Source: Candidatus Lachnocurva vaginae
GTDB taxonomy: Bacteria; Bacillota; Clostridia; Lachnospirales; Lachnospiraceae
Assembly: GCA_011082265.1 (NCBI GenBank)
Contig: CP049781.1
Location: 620,001 to 684,000, forward strand
Length of the DNA stretch: 64,000 bases
Reading direction: 5' to 3'
Below the pieces are notes generated by a model. The model was not told where the DNA came from, made no database searches, and worked only from the letters and a program-made list of their open reading frames with translations. Numbering within the stretch: position 1 is the stretch's first letter; each line of letters starts with the position of its first letter. A program made the position numbers and the translations under genes. This document shows, one piece after another, positions 25,816-34,934 of the stretch.

Positions 25816-25898
25816 TGATGTATTGAAATTCCTAAAATTTTTAAATATGCTAATATAATATATAAAATTTTTTATGGAATTTCAGTGCATCATTTTTT
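25816..25898 (+). terminator. long-stem terminator-like structure after dnaJ
   Basis: TGATGTATTGAAATTCC (25816-25832) pairs with GGAATTTCAGTGCATCA (25876-25892): 17 pairs, two of them G-U, followed immediately by TTTTTT (25893-25898). The 43-base loop is AT-rich and can partly continue the stem. The length is unusual for a simple terminator. Confidence 0.65.
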
Positions 25899-25927
25899 AT
25901 GCTTTAATCAGTATGTTTTTAAATAAG

Positions 25928-25958
25928 GTGTCAATTTACGCTTTTTTTATGCTATAAT
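25928..25958 (+). promoter_or_regulatory. possible iscS promoter
   Basis: A perfect TATAAT at 25953-25958 lies 27 bases before the iscS start. The upstream GTGTCA (25928-25933, 19-base spacer) is a poor -35. Confidence 0.45.
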
Positions 25959-25985
25959 ATTTCTTCTGAGAAGAGAGGAGAAATG

Positions 25986-27140
25986 ATGGAAGCATATCTT
26001 GATAATTCAGCAACAACGAGATGTCTTGACGAAGCAAGAGATAAAATGATTGAAGTTTTGAGTAAAGATTATGGGAATCCTTCATCACTTCATATGAAAG
26101 GCGTTTCGGCTGAAGACTATCTTAAAGAAGCAAGGCATACGATTGCAAAATCATTAAATGTAAATGACAGAGAAATATTTTTTACATCAGGAGGATCCGA
26201 ATCAAATAATCTTGCAATAAGAGGAACAGCTGAAAGTAGAAAAAGATATGGAAATAAAATCATCACAACTTCTATAGAACATGCATCTGTAAAAGAGCCT
26301 ATGAGATATCTTGAAGGATTAGGCTTTGAAATCGTATATCTTGACGTCGATGAAAATGGAATTGTAAATCTTGATACATTAAAAAAAGAAATGGATAATA
26401 ATACGATTTTAGTTTCTATTATGCATGTAAATAATGAAATCGGCTCCGTTTCTCCTTTAAAAGAAATAGGAGAAATTGTAAAAGAAAAAAATAATAAATG
26501 CTATTTCCACGTTGATGCAATTCAATCATATGGAAAATTTAAAATAAGACCTAAAGAATTAAATATCGACATGCTTTCTGTAAGCGGACATAAGATAAAT
26601 GGACCTAAAGGAAGTGGATTTTTGTATGTAAGAGACGGAGTAAATATTATGCCGCTCATTTTCGGAGGCGGGCAGGAAAAGGGCATGAGATCGGGAACGG
26701 AAAATGTGCCAGCTATTGCAGGACTTTCTGTTGCTGCATCATATTATGATAAAAATCTAATAAAAGATAGAGAAAAATTATTCAGCTTAAAGAAAAGATT
26801 TATAGATAAAGTATTACAGCTTGATGGTACTCACATTAATGGAAAATATGACGAAGAATCAGCTCCTCATATCGTGTCCGTTACATTTGACAAAGTAAGA
26901 GCGGAGGTGCTTCTTCATGCACTTGAAGATAAAGGAATATATGTATCTTCGGGGAGTGCTTGTTCATCAAATCATCCATCAAAAAGCAATACTCTTTATG
27001 CGATAGGACTTAGAGGAGATAAACTGGATCAGACTATAAGATTCAGTTTCAGTATATTTAATACAAATGAAGAAGTAGATTATACGATTGATAAGTTAAA
27101 AGAGCTTCTTCCTTTACTTAGAAAATTTATAAGAAAATAA
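25986..27140 (+). CDS. cysteine desulfurase (NifS/IscS family)
   Basis: Removes sulfur from cysteine as an enzyme persulfide. The 384-residue class V PLP protein has YLDNSATTR at the N-terminus, the PLP lysine in SGHKINGPKGSG, and the catalytic cysteine in SSGSACSSNHPSKSN. Two adjacent ATGs (25983 and 25986) are possible; 25986 has better spacing from AGAGGAG. The next gene is thiI, so this is probably the dedicated sulfur donor for s4U, like B. subtilis NifZ. Confidence 0.95.
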   Translation: MEAYLDNSATTRCLDEARDKMIEVLSKDYGNPSSLHMKGVSAEDYLKEARHTIAKSLNVNDREIFFTSGGSESNNLAIRGTAESRKRYGNKIITTSIEHASVKEPMRYLEGLGFEIVYLDVDENGIVNLDTLKKEMDNNTILVSIMHVNNEIGSVSPLKEIGEIVKEKNNKCYFHVDAIQSYGKFKIRPKELNIDMLSVSGHKINGPKGSGFLYVRDGVNIMPLIFGGGQEKGMRSGTENVPAIAGLSVAASYYDKNLIKDREKLFSLKKRFIDKVLQLDGTHINGKYDEESAPHIVSVTFDKVRAEVLLHALEDKGIYVSSGSACSSNHPSKSNTLYAIGLRGDKLDQTIRFSFSIFNTNEEVDYTIDKLKELLPLLRKFIRK

Positions 27141-27185
27141 AGGTTATATAGTAAAAATATTATTAAAAAGGGCGGGAATAAAAGC

Positions 27186-28376
27186 ATGTATCAAGCGTTT
27201 TTAATTAAATATGGAGAAATCGGAATTAAGGGTAAAAATAGACATATATTTGAAGAAGCTTTAGTTAGAAATATAAAGCATTCTTTAGAATATATTGATG
27301 GAGAATTCTCTGTTGAAAGAGAACAGGGAAGAATATATATATATGTAAAATCTGAGGAATATGACTATGAAAAGACAATCGCTGCACTTAAGAGAGTGTT
27401 TGGTATTGTTGAAATATGCCCTGCACATATTACAAATGAAAGAAATTTTGATATTTTATCAGAAGAAATAATTTCATTTTTAAAGGAATCTTATGATGGT
27501 AAGAGCTTTACATTTAAAGTTAATGCAAAGAGAGCTGACAAAAAATATCCGATGAATTCAATGGAAATAAATGTTGAGCTTGGAGGTAGAATTTTAGACG
27601 CTTTAAAAGATGCAAAAGTAGATGTTCATAATCCCGAAGTTATGCTTCATATAGAGATAAGAGATGTAGTAAGTTACTATTATGAAAGCATAAAAGGACT
27701 TGGAGGAATGCCGGTAGGAACTAATGGATCTGCAGAACTTTTACTTTCAGGAGGAATTGATAGTCCTGTTGCAGGTTATATGGTTGCAAAGAGGGGCGTT
27801 ACAATCAATGCAACTTATTTTCATGCACCGCCTTATACATCGGAGCGTGCAAAAAATAAAGTTATCGATTTATGCAGAATAGTATCACAATATGCTGGGC
27901 CTATAAAGCTTCATATTGTAAATTTTACGGACACGCAGCTTGAAATTTATGAAAAATGTCCTCATGATCAGCTTACAATTATAATGAGACGATACATGAT
28001 GAAGATTGCAGAGCATTTTGCAGATGAGGATGAATCACTTGGACTTGTTACAGGAGAAAGTATAGGACAAGTTGCATCACAGACTATGCATTCTATGTAT
28101 GTAACAAATGAAATCTGTAAATATCCTGTATATAGACCTCTTGTAGGATTTGATAAGCAGGAAATTATAGAAAGAGCACTTCAAATTGGAACGTATGAAA
28201 CGTCGATTCTTCCATATGAAGACTGCTGTACAATATTTGTTGCAAAGCATCCGGAGACAAAGCCTAAGCTTTCTATAATTAAAAAATCGGAAGAAAAATT
28301 AAAAGATACAATTGATGAAATAGTAGATAAAGCGATAGAAACGACAGAGACTATAATTGTAAAACCGGAAAGATAG
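27186..28376 (+). CDS. thiI: tRNA 4-thiouridine synthase ThiI
   Basis: Makes 4-thiouridine at position 8 of tRNA. The 396-residue protein has an N-terminal ferredoxin-like/THUMP region (1-165), the PP-loop ATP motif LLSGGIDSPVAGYM, and the AANH domain ending around PYEDCCTIFVAKHPETKPK. There is no C-terminal rhodanese domain, as in Bacillus ThiI. The desulfurase partner is directly upstream. A role in thiamine synthesis is less likely without the rhodanese domain. Confidence 0.95.
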   Translation: MYQAFLIKYGEIGIKGKNRHIFEEALVRNIKHSLEYIDGEFSVEREQGRIYIYVKSEEYDYEKTIAALKRVFGIVEICPAHITNERNFDILSEEIISFLKESYDGKSFTFKVNAKRADKKYPMNSMEINVELGGRILDALKDAKVDVHNPEVMLHIEIRDVVSYYYESIKGLGGMPVGTNGSAELLLSGGIDSPVAGYMVAKRGVTINATYFHAPPYTSERAKNKVIDLCRIVSQYAGPIKLHIVNFTDTQLEIYEKCPHDQLTIIMRRYMMKIAEHFADEDESLGLVTGESIGQVASQTMHSMYVTNEICKYPVYRPLVGFDKQEIIERALQIGTYETSILPYEDCCTIFVAKHPETKPKLSIIKKSEEKLKDTIDEIVDKAIETTETIIVKPER

Positions 28377-28485
28377 TCATAATATATAGTAAATATAATA
28401 TAAAATATATAGATATAATAGTAAGCTAAAATAGTTAAAGTGCTTAAGAGAAGTGATAGGTTAAAATTAAGAAAAGTGATATGTT

Positions 28486-28520
28486 AAAAAATAAGATAAA
28501 TGATGTAAGCATCATTTATC
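28486..28520 (-). terminator. terminator for the Crh/HPr-like gene
   Basis: GATAAATGATG (28495-28505) pairs perfectly with CATCATTTATC (28510-28520) around TAAG. On the minus strand the stem is followed by a U-run (complement of 28486-28491). The 28.38-28.65 kb gap otherwise holds AT-rich sequence and a short duplication of GTGATAGGTTAAAA-like units (28453-28490). Confidence 0.7.
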
Positions 28521-28646
28521 TCTATAAAAATTTATCATACATTTAAATATCATATTAATACGAATAATAACTTGATTTTAGTACAAAATATTAAATATGT
28601 TTTATTATTTTGATTCTTTTATTACTAGTATTTAATAACATTACTA

Positions 28647-28880
28647 TTATTTAATAACGAAAGAATCAAGTTTCTTTATTATTTCGTCTGCATTTTCATC
28701 GGAATGGATGTTTAGTGTAAGCGGAGATGAAAGATCGAGACTAAAAATTCCCATGATAGATTTAGCGTCTACAACGTATCTTCCGGATACCAAATCAAAG
28801 TCGGAATCAAGTGTATTTACGGTATTAACAAAAGCTTTTACCTTATCTACGGTATTTAACAATACTTTAACTGTTTTCAT
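28647..28880 (-). CDS. HPr-family protein lacking the active-site histidine (Crh-like)
   Basis: A 77-residue protein with the HPr fold signature DAKSIMGIFSLDLS. The phosphocarrier loop expected at residues 12-18 (GLHARPA in HPr) reads DKVKAFV, so the histidine that takes phosphate from enzyme I is missing. Ser41 in KSIMG corresponds to the Ser46 regulatory site of HPr. B. subtilis Crh has the same combination, no His15 but a phosphorylatable Ser46. I infer a regulatory rather than a transport role. Strong AGGAGG upstream. It is divergent from mtaB. Confidence 0.85.
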   Translation of the reverse strand: MKTVKVLLNTVDKVKAFVNTVNTLDSDFDLVSGRYVVDAKSIMGIFSLDLSSPLTLNIHSDENADEIIKKLDSFVIK

Positions 28881-28965
28881 AACAAACCTCCTAATAAATT
28901 GTCATTATTACGCTTTGATATTAGTCTATGTATATTAAAAAGTCAATTCATTTGAAAGGAATAAA

Positions 28966-30294
28966 ATGAGTAAAAAGGCGGCACTTCACAATTTAGGCTG
29001 TAAAGTCAATGCATATGAAACTGAAGCTATGAAAGAGCTTTTAAGAGAAGACGGATATGAAATAGTTGATTTTCACGATAAAGCGGATGTATATGTGGTA
29101 AATACATGTACAGTTACTTCAGTAGCGGATCAAAAATCAAGGCAGACACTTCACCGTGCGAAAAAAGAAAATCCGGATGCAATAGTAGTTGCAGCAGGGT
29201 GCTATGTTCAAACTGCAGCGGATAAATTAAGAAAAGATAATTACATAGATATTCTTATCGGAAATAATAAAAAGGATCAGCTTGTAAATAAAATTCATGA
29301 ATATATAAAAGGTCAGGAGCGAGAAGAGTCCATAATGGATGTAAATAAGGGAAAAATCTCTTATGAAGCACTTCGAGTAAATAGTACGGGAAAAAATACT
29401 AGAGCATTTGTAAAGATTCAGGACGGATGCAATGAATTTTGTACATACTGCCTTATTCCATATGCAAGAGGAAGAAATCGTTTCAGAGATATAGCATCAA
29501 TAAAAGAAGAAGTAAAAAAATTCGCAAAAAATGGATATAAAGAAGTAGTGCTTACAGGTATTCATTTATCCGCTTTCGGCGAAAATGAGGATTTTGGACT
29601 TATTGACGTTATAGAAAGTATAAGTGAAGTTAGTGGAATAGAAAGAATAAGATTAGGTTCTATTGAACCTCGTATTATAACTGAGGATTTTGCAAGAAGA
29701 GTTTCAAAAATCAAAAAGTTTTGCCCGCATTTTCATTTATCTCTTCAGAGTGGATGCAATAAGATTCTAAAAAGGATGAATCGTAAATATACAAAAGAAG
29801 AATTTAGAGAAGGATGCATACTTCTTAGAAAATATTTTAAAGACCCTGCACTTACAACCGACGTTATAGTAGGATTTCCAGGAGAAACGGAAGAAGATTT
29901 TATGGAGTCTTATGAATTTTATAAGGATATTAACTTTTATGAAATGCATGTCTTTAAGTTTTCTAAAAGAAGAGGAACCGGAGCTTATACTATGCCTAAT
30001 CAGGTTACAAATGATGAAAAAACAAGACGAAGTCATATATTACTTTCATTAGCAAAGAAAAATGGAAGGGAATATAGAGAGAAATTGATAGGAACAGAAG
30101 TTGAAGTGCTTATTGAATGCAAAGAATTTATAAATAAAAAGTTTTATTGGACAGGTTTTACAAAAACTTATGTAAGGGTTATAGTTGATTCTAAAGAGGA
30201 TTTAAAAGATAGGATCGTATCGGGAAAAGCTATAGAACTTTTAAATGATGAACTTATAGTTCTTGACAGAAATCTCAAAATCAACATAGAATAG
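28966..30294 (+). CDS. mtaB: tRNA t6A37 methylthiotransferase MtaB
   Basis: Radical SAM enzyme converting t6A to ms2t6A at position 37 of ANN-decoding tRNAs. The 442-residue protein has the UPF0004 domain (HNLGCKVNAYETEAM, CTVTSVADQKSRQ), the radical SAM cluster CNEFCTYCLIPYARGR, and a C-terminal TRAM-like domain. The N-terminal GCKVN and the domain order favour MtaB over MiaB. Confidence 0.93.
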   Translation: MSKKAALHNLGCKVNAYETEAMKELLREDGYEIVDFHDKADVYVVNTCTVTSVADQKSRQTLHRAKKENPDAIVVAAGCYVQTAADKLRKDNYIDILIGNNKKDQLVNKIHEYIKGQEREESIMDVNKGKISYEALRVNSTGKNTRAFVKIQDGCNEFCTYCLIPYARGRNRFRDIASIKEEVKKFAKNGYKEVVLTGIHLSAFGENEDFGLIDVIESISEVSGIERIRLGSIEPRIITEDFARRVSKIKKFCPHFHLSLQSGCNKILKRMNRKYTKEEFREGCILLRKYFKDPALTTDVIVGFPGETEEDFMESYEFYKDINFYEMHVFKFSKRRGTGAYTMPNQVTNDEKTRRSHILLSLAKKNGREYREKLIGTEVEVLIECKEFINKKFYWTGFTKTYVRVIVDSKEDLKDRIVSGKAIELLNDELIVLDRNLKINIE

Positions 30295-30327
30295 AACTAT
30301 ATATAAGTTTAACTATTGGGGGCAGTT

Positions 30328-30594
30328 ATGAGTGATTTAGAAAATACACAATTTTTCAAAGTAGACAAAGGCGAAAGTGTAGGAGTAGATGAAATACTTG
30401 AAAGAGTATATGAAGCATTAAGCGAAAAAGGATATAATCCTATTAATCAGATTGTTGGATATATTATGTCAGGTGATCCTACATTTATAACAAGTCATAA
30501 AAATGCAAGGTCTATGATTATGAAGGTCGAAAGAGATGAGCTTGTTGAGGAAATGCTTAATTCCTATGTAGAAAATCATTCATGGAAAAAATAA
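30328..30594 (+). CDS. ireB: IreB family regulatory phosphoprotein
   Basis: An 88-residue member of UPF0297. ATG 30328 (MSDLENTQFFKVDKGES) follows GGGGG at 30318-30322; a TTG at 30316 would add four residues and remove the ribosome site. The body contains LSEKGYNPINQIVGYIMSGD, the family hallmark. In Enterococcus, IreB is phosphorylated by the kinase IreK and affects cephalosporin tolerance. It overlaps ruvX by one base (TAATG), a strongly conserved pairing. Confidence 0.93.
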   Translation: MSDLENTQFFKVDKGESVGVDEILERVYEALSEKGYNPINQIVGYIMSGDPTFITSHKNARSMIMKVERDELVEEMLNSYVENHSWKK

Positions 30595-31025
30595 TGAAAA
30601 ATAAAAGACTTTTAGCTCTTGATTTTGGAAGTAAAACGGTAGGTGTTGCAATAACAGACGAGCTTCATGTTACAATATCGCTTTTTCCTGTAATAAGAAG
30701 GGAAAAGCCTACAAAGTTTAGAAAAACATTTGCAGAAATTGAAAAGATATTGTCAACTTATGAAATTGAGAAAATAGTATTGGGATTTCCTTATAATATG
30801 AATGGCTCAAAAGGAAAAAGATGTAAGGAAACAGAAATTTTTAAAGAAAGCTTAAGTCAAAGAATTGATATTCCTATAATATTATATGACGAAAGGCTTA
30901 CTACAGTGGAAGCTTATGACATTATGAAGGAATATAAAATAGATAAAAGTAAACAAATGGAAATTGTTGATTCTGTTGCAGCTGCTGTAATTCTTAGAAG
31001 TTATTTAAATCAGAATGAGAATTAA
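30594..31025 (+). CDS. ruvX: Holliday junction resolvase-like RuvX/YqgF
   Basis: A 143-residue RNase H-fold nuclease required for 16S rRNA 5' processing and possibly junction resolution. LLALDFGSKTVGVAITD carries the first catalytic Asp, VLGFPYNMNGSKGKR the middle motif, and YDERLTTVEA and DSVAAAVIL the later acidic residues. The ATG at 30594 overlaps the ireB stop; a start at 30582 is possible but would extend past the normal N-terminus. Confidence 0.93.
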   Translation: MKNKRLLALDFGSKTVGVAITDELHVTISLFPVIRREKPTKFRKTFAEIEKILSTYEIEKIVLGFPYNMNGSKGKRCKETEIFKESLSQRIDIPIILYDERLTTVEAYDIMKEYKIDKSKQMEIVDSVAAAVILRSYLNQNEN

Positions 31026-31027
31026 TT

Positions 31028-31279
31028 ATGAATAAAATTGAATTTATCGATGAAGACGGTAAGAAAATAGAACTTTATGTAGTAGATGAAACTACTTTAA
31101 ATGAAAATCATTATATATTGGCATCAGAAGAGAAAGAAGAGGACTCGATGGCATATATCTTAAAGGAAGTGGAAAGAAACGATTCCGATATGATATTTGA
31201 AATAGTATCCGACGAGAAGGAATTTGACTCCGTTCTTTCTATTTTTGAAGAGCTTATTGATGATGTTGACTTTGAATAA
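31028..31279 (+). CDS. DUF1292 family protein (YrzB-like)
   Basis: An 83-residue acidic protein with the DUF1292 pattern: FIDEDGKKIELYVVDETTL, YILASEEKEEDSMAYILKE and a Phe/Asp-rich end. It lies 2 bases after ruvX, as yrzB does in B. subtilis. No function is established for the family. Confidence 0.88.
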   Translation: MNKIEFIDEDGKKIELYVVDETTLNENHYILASEEKEEDSMAYILKEVERNDSDMIFEIVSDEKEFDSVLSIFEELIDDVDFE

Positions 31280-31306
31280 GTTTCGTCATATAGGAGGATA
31301 AATAAT

Positions 31307-32971
31307 TTGAAAAAAACTGAAAATGATAAGTTGAGGGTTATCCCGTTAGGCGGTCTTGAACAAATAGGAATGAATATGACCGCTTTTTGTTATGGTGATA
31401 GCATTATTGTTGTGGATTGCGGACTTGCTTTCCCGGAAGATGACATGTTAGGTGTTGATCTTGTTATCCCAGATGTTACATTTCTTGAAGAAAATGCTGA
31501 TAAATTTAAAGGATTTTTTATAACACATGGACATGAAGATCATATAGGAGCACTTCCATATGTATTAAAGAAAGTTAATGCACCAATTTATGCTACAAGA
31601 CTTGCTATGGGCATTATTGATAACAAATTAAAAGAGCATAATCTTGATAGAAAAGTAAGAAAGAAAGTTGTAAAGTACGGAAGTAATATAAATATAGGCG
31701 ATTTTAGAATAGAATTTATAAGAACAAATCATTCTATTCAGGATGCAGCGGCTATTGCAATTCATTCACCTGTGGGAACTATTATCCATACGGGAGATTT
31801 TAAAATTGATTATACGCCTGTTTATGGAGATGCAATTGACTTACAGCGTTTTGCAGAGCTAGGGAAAAAAGGAGTTCTTGCAGTTATGTGCGATAGCACG
31901 AATGCAGAAAGACCGGGATTTACACCTTCAGAAAAGACAATCGGTAAAATCTTTGATGATTTATTTTTTGAAAATATGAATACAAGAATTATAATTGCAA
32001 CTTTTGCTTCAAATGTAGACAGAGTTCAGCAGATTATAAATTCTGCAAATAAATTTGGAAGAAAAGTAGTTGTAGAGGGAAGAAGTATGGTAAATATCAT
32101 TTCTACAGCTATAGAGCTAGGATATATAAAAGTTCCTGAAGATACGCTTATAAATGTAGACGAACTTAAAAATTATCCGGATGAAAAGACTGTAATTATA
32201 ACGACGGGTTCTCAAGGAGAATCCATGGCGGCACTTTCTCGTATGTCAAATGGTATGCATAAGAAAGTTCAGATTAAACCTAATGATACGATTATCTTTT
32301 CATCACATCCTATTCCGGGAAATGAAAAGGCTGTAAGTAAAGTTATAAATGGACTTTTTAAGAAAGGTGCAAAGGTTATATTTCAGGATGTGCATGTATC
32401 CGGACATGCGTGTCAGGAAGAAATAAAACTTATTTATTCATTGGTTAAGCCAAAGTATGCGATTCCTGTACATGGAGAATATAAGCATTTAAGAGCACAG
32501 GCGGAAGTTGTAAAATCACTCGGATATGATGATGATAATATTTTGATTGTTGAATCCGGTGATATTATGGAATTTGATAAGAAGCAGAGAGTAAAGATAA
32601 AGGGGAAAGTTCATACCGGATTTGTTATGGTTGACGGATATGGTGTAGGTGACGTCGGCACTATAGTGTTAAATGACAGGCAAAAGCTTTCTGAAGATGG
32701 AATTATTATAGTAGGACTTGTAGTCGATTCTGACAGCAATATAATTACTGCTCCGGAAATTGTGTCAAGAGGATTTGTTTATGTAAAAGACTCTGAAGAT
32801 ATGATGATTGAAGCAAAAAATGTTGTTAATAAAACAATAGAGAGAATAGAGAAAAAGCATATTACGGATTGGTCTAAAATGAAAAATGAAATAAGAACAG
32901 ATCTTTTCGATTATGTGTGGAGAAAGACTGCAAGGAAACCTATGATTTTACCTATGATTATGGAAGTATAG
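31307..32971 (+). CDS. rnjA: ribonuclease J
   Basis: A 554-residue metallo-beta-lactamase RNase with 5'-3' exo and endonuclease activity in mRNA decay and rRNA maturation. It has HGHEDHIGALPY (zinc ligands), HTGDFKIDYTP, the beta-CASP motifs (SSHPIPGNEKA, HVSGHA, PVHGEYKH) and a C-terminal domain. The start is TTG at 31307 after TAGGAGG; no ATG or GTG exists between the upstream in-frame stop and it. Whether it is J1 or J2 cannot be decided from this window. Confidence 0.93.
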   Translation: MKKTENDKLRVIPLGGLEQIGMNMTAFCYGDSIIVVDCGLAFPEDDMLGVDLVIPDVTFLEENADKFKGFFITHGHEDHIGALPYVLKKVNAPIYATRLAMGIIDNKLKEHNLDRKVRKKVVKYGSNINIGDFRIEFIRTNHSIQDAAAIAIHSPVGTIIHTGDFKIDYTPVYGDAIDLQRFAELGKKGVLAVMCDSTNAERPGFTPSEKTIGKIFDDLFFENMNTRIIIATFASNVDRVQQIINSANKFGRKVVVEGRSMVNIISTAIELGYIKVPEDTLINVDELKNYPDEKTVIITTGSQGESMAALSRMSNGMHKKVQIKPNDTIIFSSHPIPGNEKAVSKVINGLFKKGAKVIFQDVHVSGHACQEEIKLIYSLVKPKYAIPVHGEYKHLRAQAEVVKSLGYDDDNILIVESGDIMEFDKKQRVKIKGKVHTGFVMVDGYGVGDVGTIVLNDRQKLSEDGIIIVGLVVDSDSNIITAPEIVSRGFVYVKDSEDMMIEAKNVVNKTIERIEKKHITDWSKMKNEIRTDLFDYVWRKTARKPMILPMIMEV

Positions 32972-32972
32972 T

Positions 32973-33614
32973 ATGAATAAAGATGAAAGACTGGATTTAT
33001 ACTTAAATTTATTACAGCCTTCTCTTCCGGATTGGTTAAGTGAAATTGAAAACAGTGCGTTAAAAGAAAAAGTCCCTATTATAAGAAAATCAGTTCAACA
33101 TTTTTTTAGATGGTTCTTAAGAGTACATAAGCCTAAGAAAATTCTTGAACTTGGTGCGGGGGTTGGATTTTCCGCACTGTTTTTTGCTGAATATTCGGAT
33201 AAAGATACAAAAATTTTTACCGTTGAAAATTCAAATCAGAGGATAAAAGAAGCAAAAATAAATATAAAAAATTCCCCTTATGAAGAAAAAGTCAATTTAA
33301 TAGAAGGCGATGCACTTATTAAAATACAGGAATTTAATGAATATTTTGATATGATATTTTTGGATTCCTCAAAGGGACATTATATATCAATCCTTCCCGA
33401 TATAAAAAAGAGAATGAAATCGGGAAACGTTCTTATAGCCGATAACATCTTACAGGATATGACGGTGATAGAATCCACTTTTTCTATAAAGAGAAGAAAT
33501 AGGACAATACATAAAAGGATGCGAGAATTTTTGGAAGTAATTTCAAAAGATAATGATTTTGTGACTTCAACCGTTCCGCTAGGAGACGGTATTATTTTGG
33601 CTGTGAAAAAATAA
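32973..33614 (+). CDS. trmR: class I SAM O-methyltransferase, likely tRNA 5-hydroxyuridine methyltransferase
   Basis: A 213-residue Rossmann methyltransferase of the catechol-OMT-like family. ILELGAGVGFSALFFAEY is the SAM loop, DMIFLDSSKGHY the metal/catalytic strand, and VLIADNILQ the next. B. subtilis YrrM (TrmR) methylates ho5U34 to mo5U34 in tRNAs and sits in the same ruvX-yrzB-yrrM-yrrN-yrrO order. The adjacent U32 peptidase supports that assignment. Starts 2 bases after rnjA. Confidence 0.8.
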   Translation: MNKDERLDLYLNLLQPSLPDWLSEIENSALKEKVPIIRKSVQHFFRWFLRVHKPKKILELGAGVGFSALFFAEYSDKDTKIFTVENSNQRIKEAKINIKNSPYEEKVNLIEGDALIKIQEFNEYFDMIFLDSSKGHYISILPDIKKRMKSGNVLIADNILQDMTVIESTFSIKRRNRTIHKRMREFLEVISKDNDFVTSTVPLGDGIILAVKK

Positions 33615-33698
33615 TAAGAAATTGGAAGACTTAAAAAAGGAAAAAATTAAAAAGATACGAAGATAATAATTAAAAAAGATATTTGGTAGGAATAATAT

Positions 33699-34925
33699 AT
33701 GAATAAACCTGAACTTTTGGCACCGGCAAAATCGCTTAAAATATTAAAAGTCGCTGTACGATATGGAGCAAATGCCGTCTATATAGGAGGAGAAGCATTC
33801 GGGCTTCGTGCAAAAGCCGATAATTTTTCCAATGAAGAGATGGATGAAGGCATAAAGTATGCTCACGAAAGAGGCGTAAAAGTCTATGTTACTGCAAATA
33901 TTTTGGCACATAACTATGATATGGTAGGAGCTAAAAAATATTTTAAAGAATTGAATGAATTAAAGCCTGACGGGATAATTGTAGCGGATCCGGGAATGTT
34001 TTTGCTTGCAAAGGAAAATTGCCCTTCTATTGACATACATATAAGTACACAGGCAAACAATACTAACTATGAAACTGCAAAATTTTGGAAAATGCAAGGA
34101 GCAGCACGAATTGTTACAGCAAGAGAGCTTTCACTTTATGAAATAAAGCAGCTTCATGAGAAGGTGCCTGATATTGAAATAGAAACATTTGTCCACGGAG
34201 CAATGTGTATGTCATATTCAGGAAGGTGTCTTTTGTCATCCTGCCTTGTAGGGAAAGATGCCAATAGAGGAGAATGTACTCATCCTTGTAGATGGAAATA
34301 TTCTCTTGTTGAGGAAAAAAGACCAGGAGAATATTTCCCGGTATATGAAAATGAAAGAGGAACATACATAATGAATTCAAAAGATTTATGTATGATTGAT
34401 CATATAGATAAACTTGTAGATTCTGGAATTTTCAGTTTCAAAATTGAAGGAAGAATGAAGACTGCACTTTATGTTGCAACTGTTGTAAGAGCGTATAGAA
34501 ATGCAATAGATGATTATCTTAAATCGCCAGAGCTTTATAGAAAAAATATAAATCACTATTGGGATGAAATAAAATCTACTACATATAGACCATTTTCAAC
34601 TGGATTTTTCTTTGGCAAGACAACAAACAAAGACCAGATTTATGACAATAATACATATATAAATGGCGGAATTTATATAGGAATTGCAAGAGAAAATGAC
34701 GGTACATACTTCGATATGACTCAGAAAAATAAGTTTTCAGTAGGCGAAACAATAGAAATTATGAAGCCTGACGGACAAAATATAGAAGCTAAAGTGCTTG
34801 AAATTATTGGTATGCATGGAGAAAGTATGCCGTCGGCACCGCATGCAAAGGAAAAAATAAAAGTAAAGCTTTCTATTATGCCGGAAATAGGAGATGTTAT
34901 GAGGAGAATGGAAAAAAATGCTTAG
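33699..34925 (+). CDS. U32 family peptidase-like tRNA hydroxylation protein
   Basis: A 408-residue member of the U32 family. The N-terminal TIM-like part includes ELLAPAKSLKILKVAV and GANAVYIGGE. The signature ETFVHGAMCMSYSGRCLLSS is followed by the cysteine-rich NRGECTHPCRW. B. subtilis homologues TrhP1/P2 (YrrN/YrrO) are needed for ho5U34 formation, the substrate of TrmR encoded just upstream. Here only one U32 gene is present where Bacillus has two. True collagenase activity is unlikely. Confidence 0.88.
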   Translation: MNKPELLAPAKSLKILKVAVRYGANAVYIGGEAFGLRAKADNFSNEEMDEGIKYAHERGVKVYVTANILAHNYDMVGAKKYFKELNELKPDGIIVADPGMFLLAKENCPSIDIHISTQANNTNYETAKFWKMQGAARIVTARELSLYEIKQLHEKVPDIEIETFVHGAMCMSYSGRCLLSSCLVGKDANRGECTHPCRWKYSLVEEKRPGEYFPVYENERGTYIMNSKDLCMIDHIDKLVDSGIFSFKIEGRMKTALYVATVVRAYRNAIDDYLKSPELYRKNINHYWDEIKSTTYRPFSTGFFFGKTTNKDQIYDNNTYINGGIYIGIARENDGTYFDMTQKNKFSVGETIEIMKPDGQNIEAKVLEIIGMHGESMPSAPHAKEKIKVKLSIMPEIGDVMRRMEKNA

Positions 34926-34934
34926 GAGGTAAAT

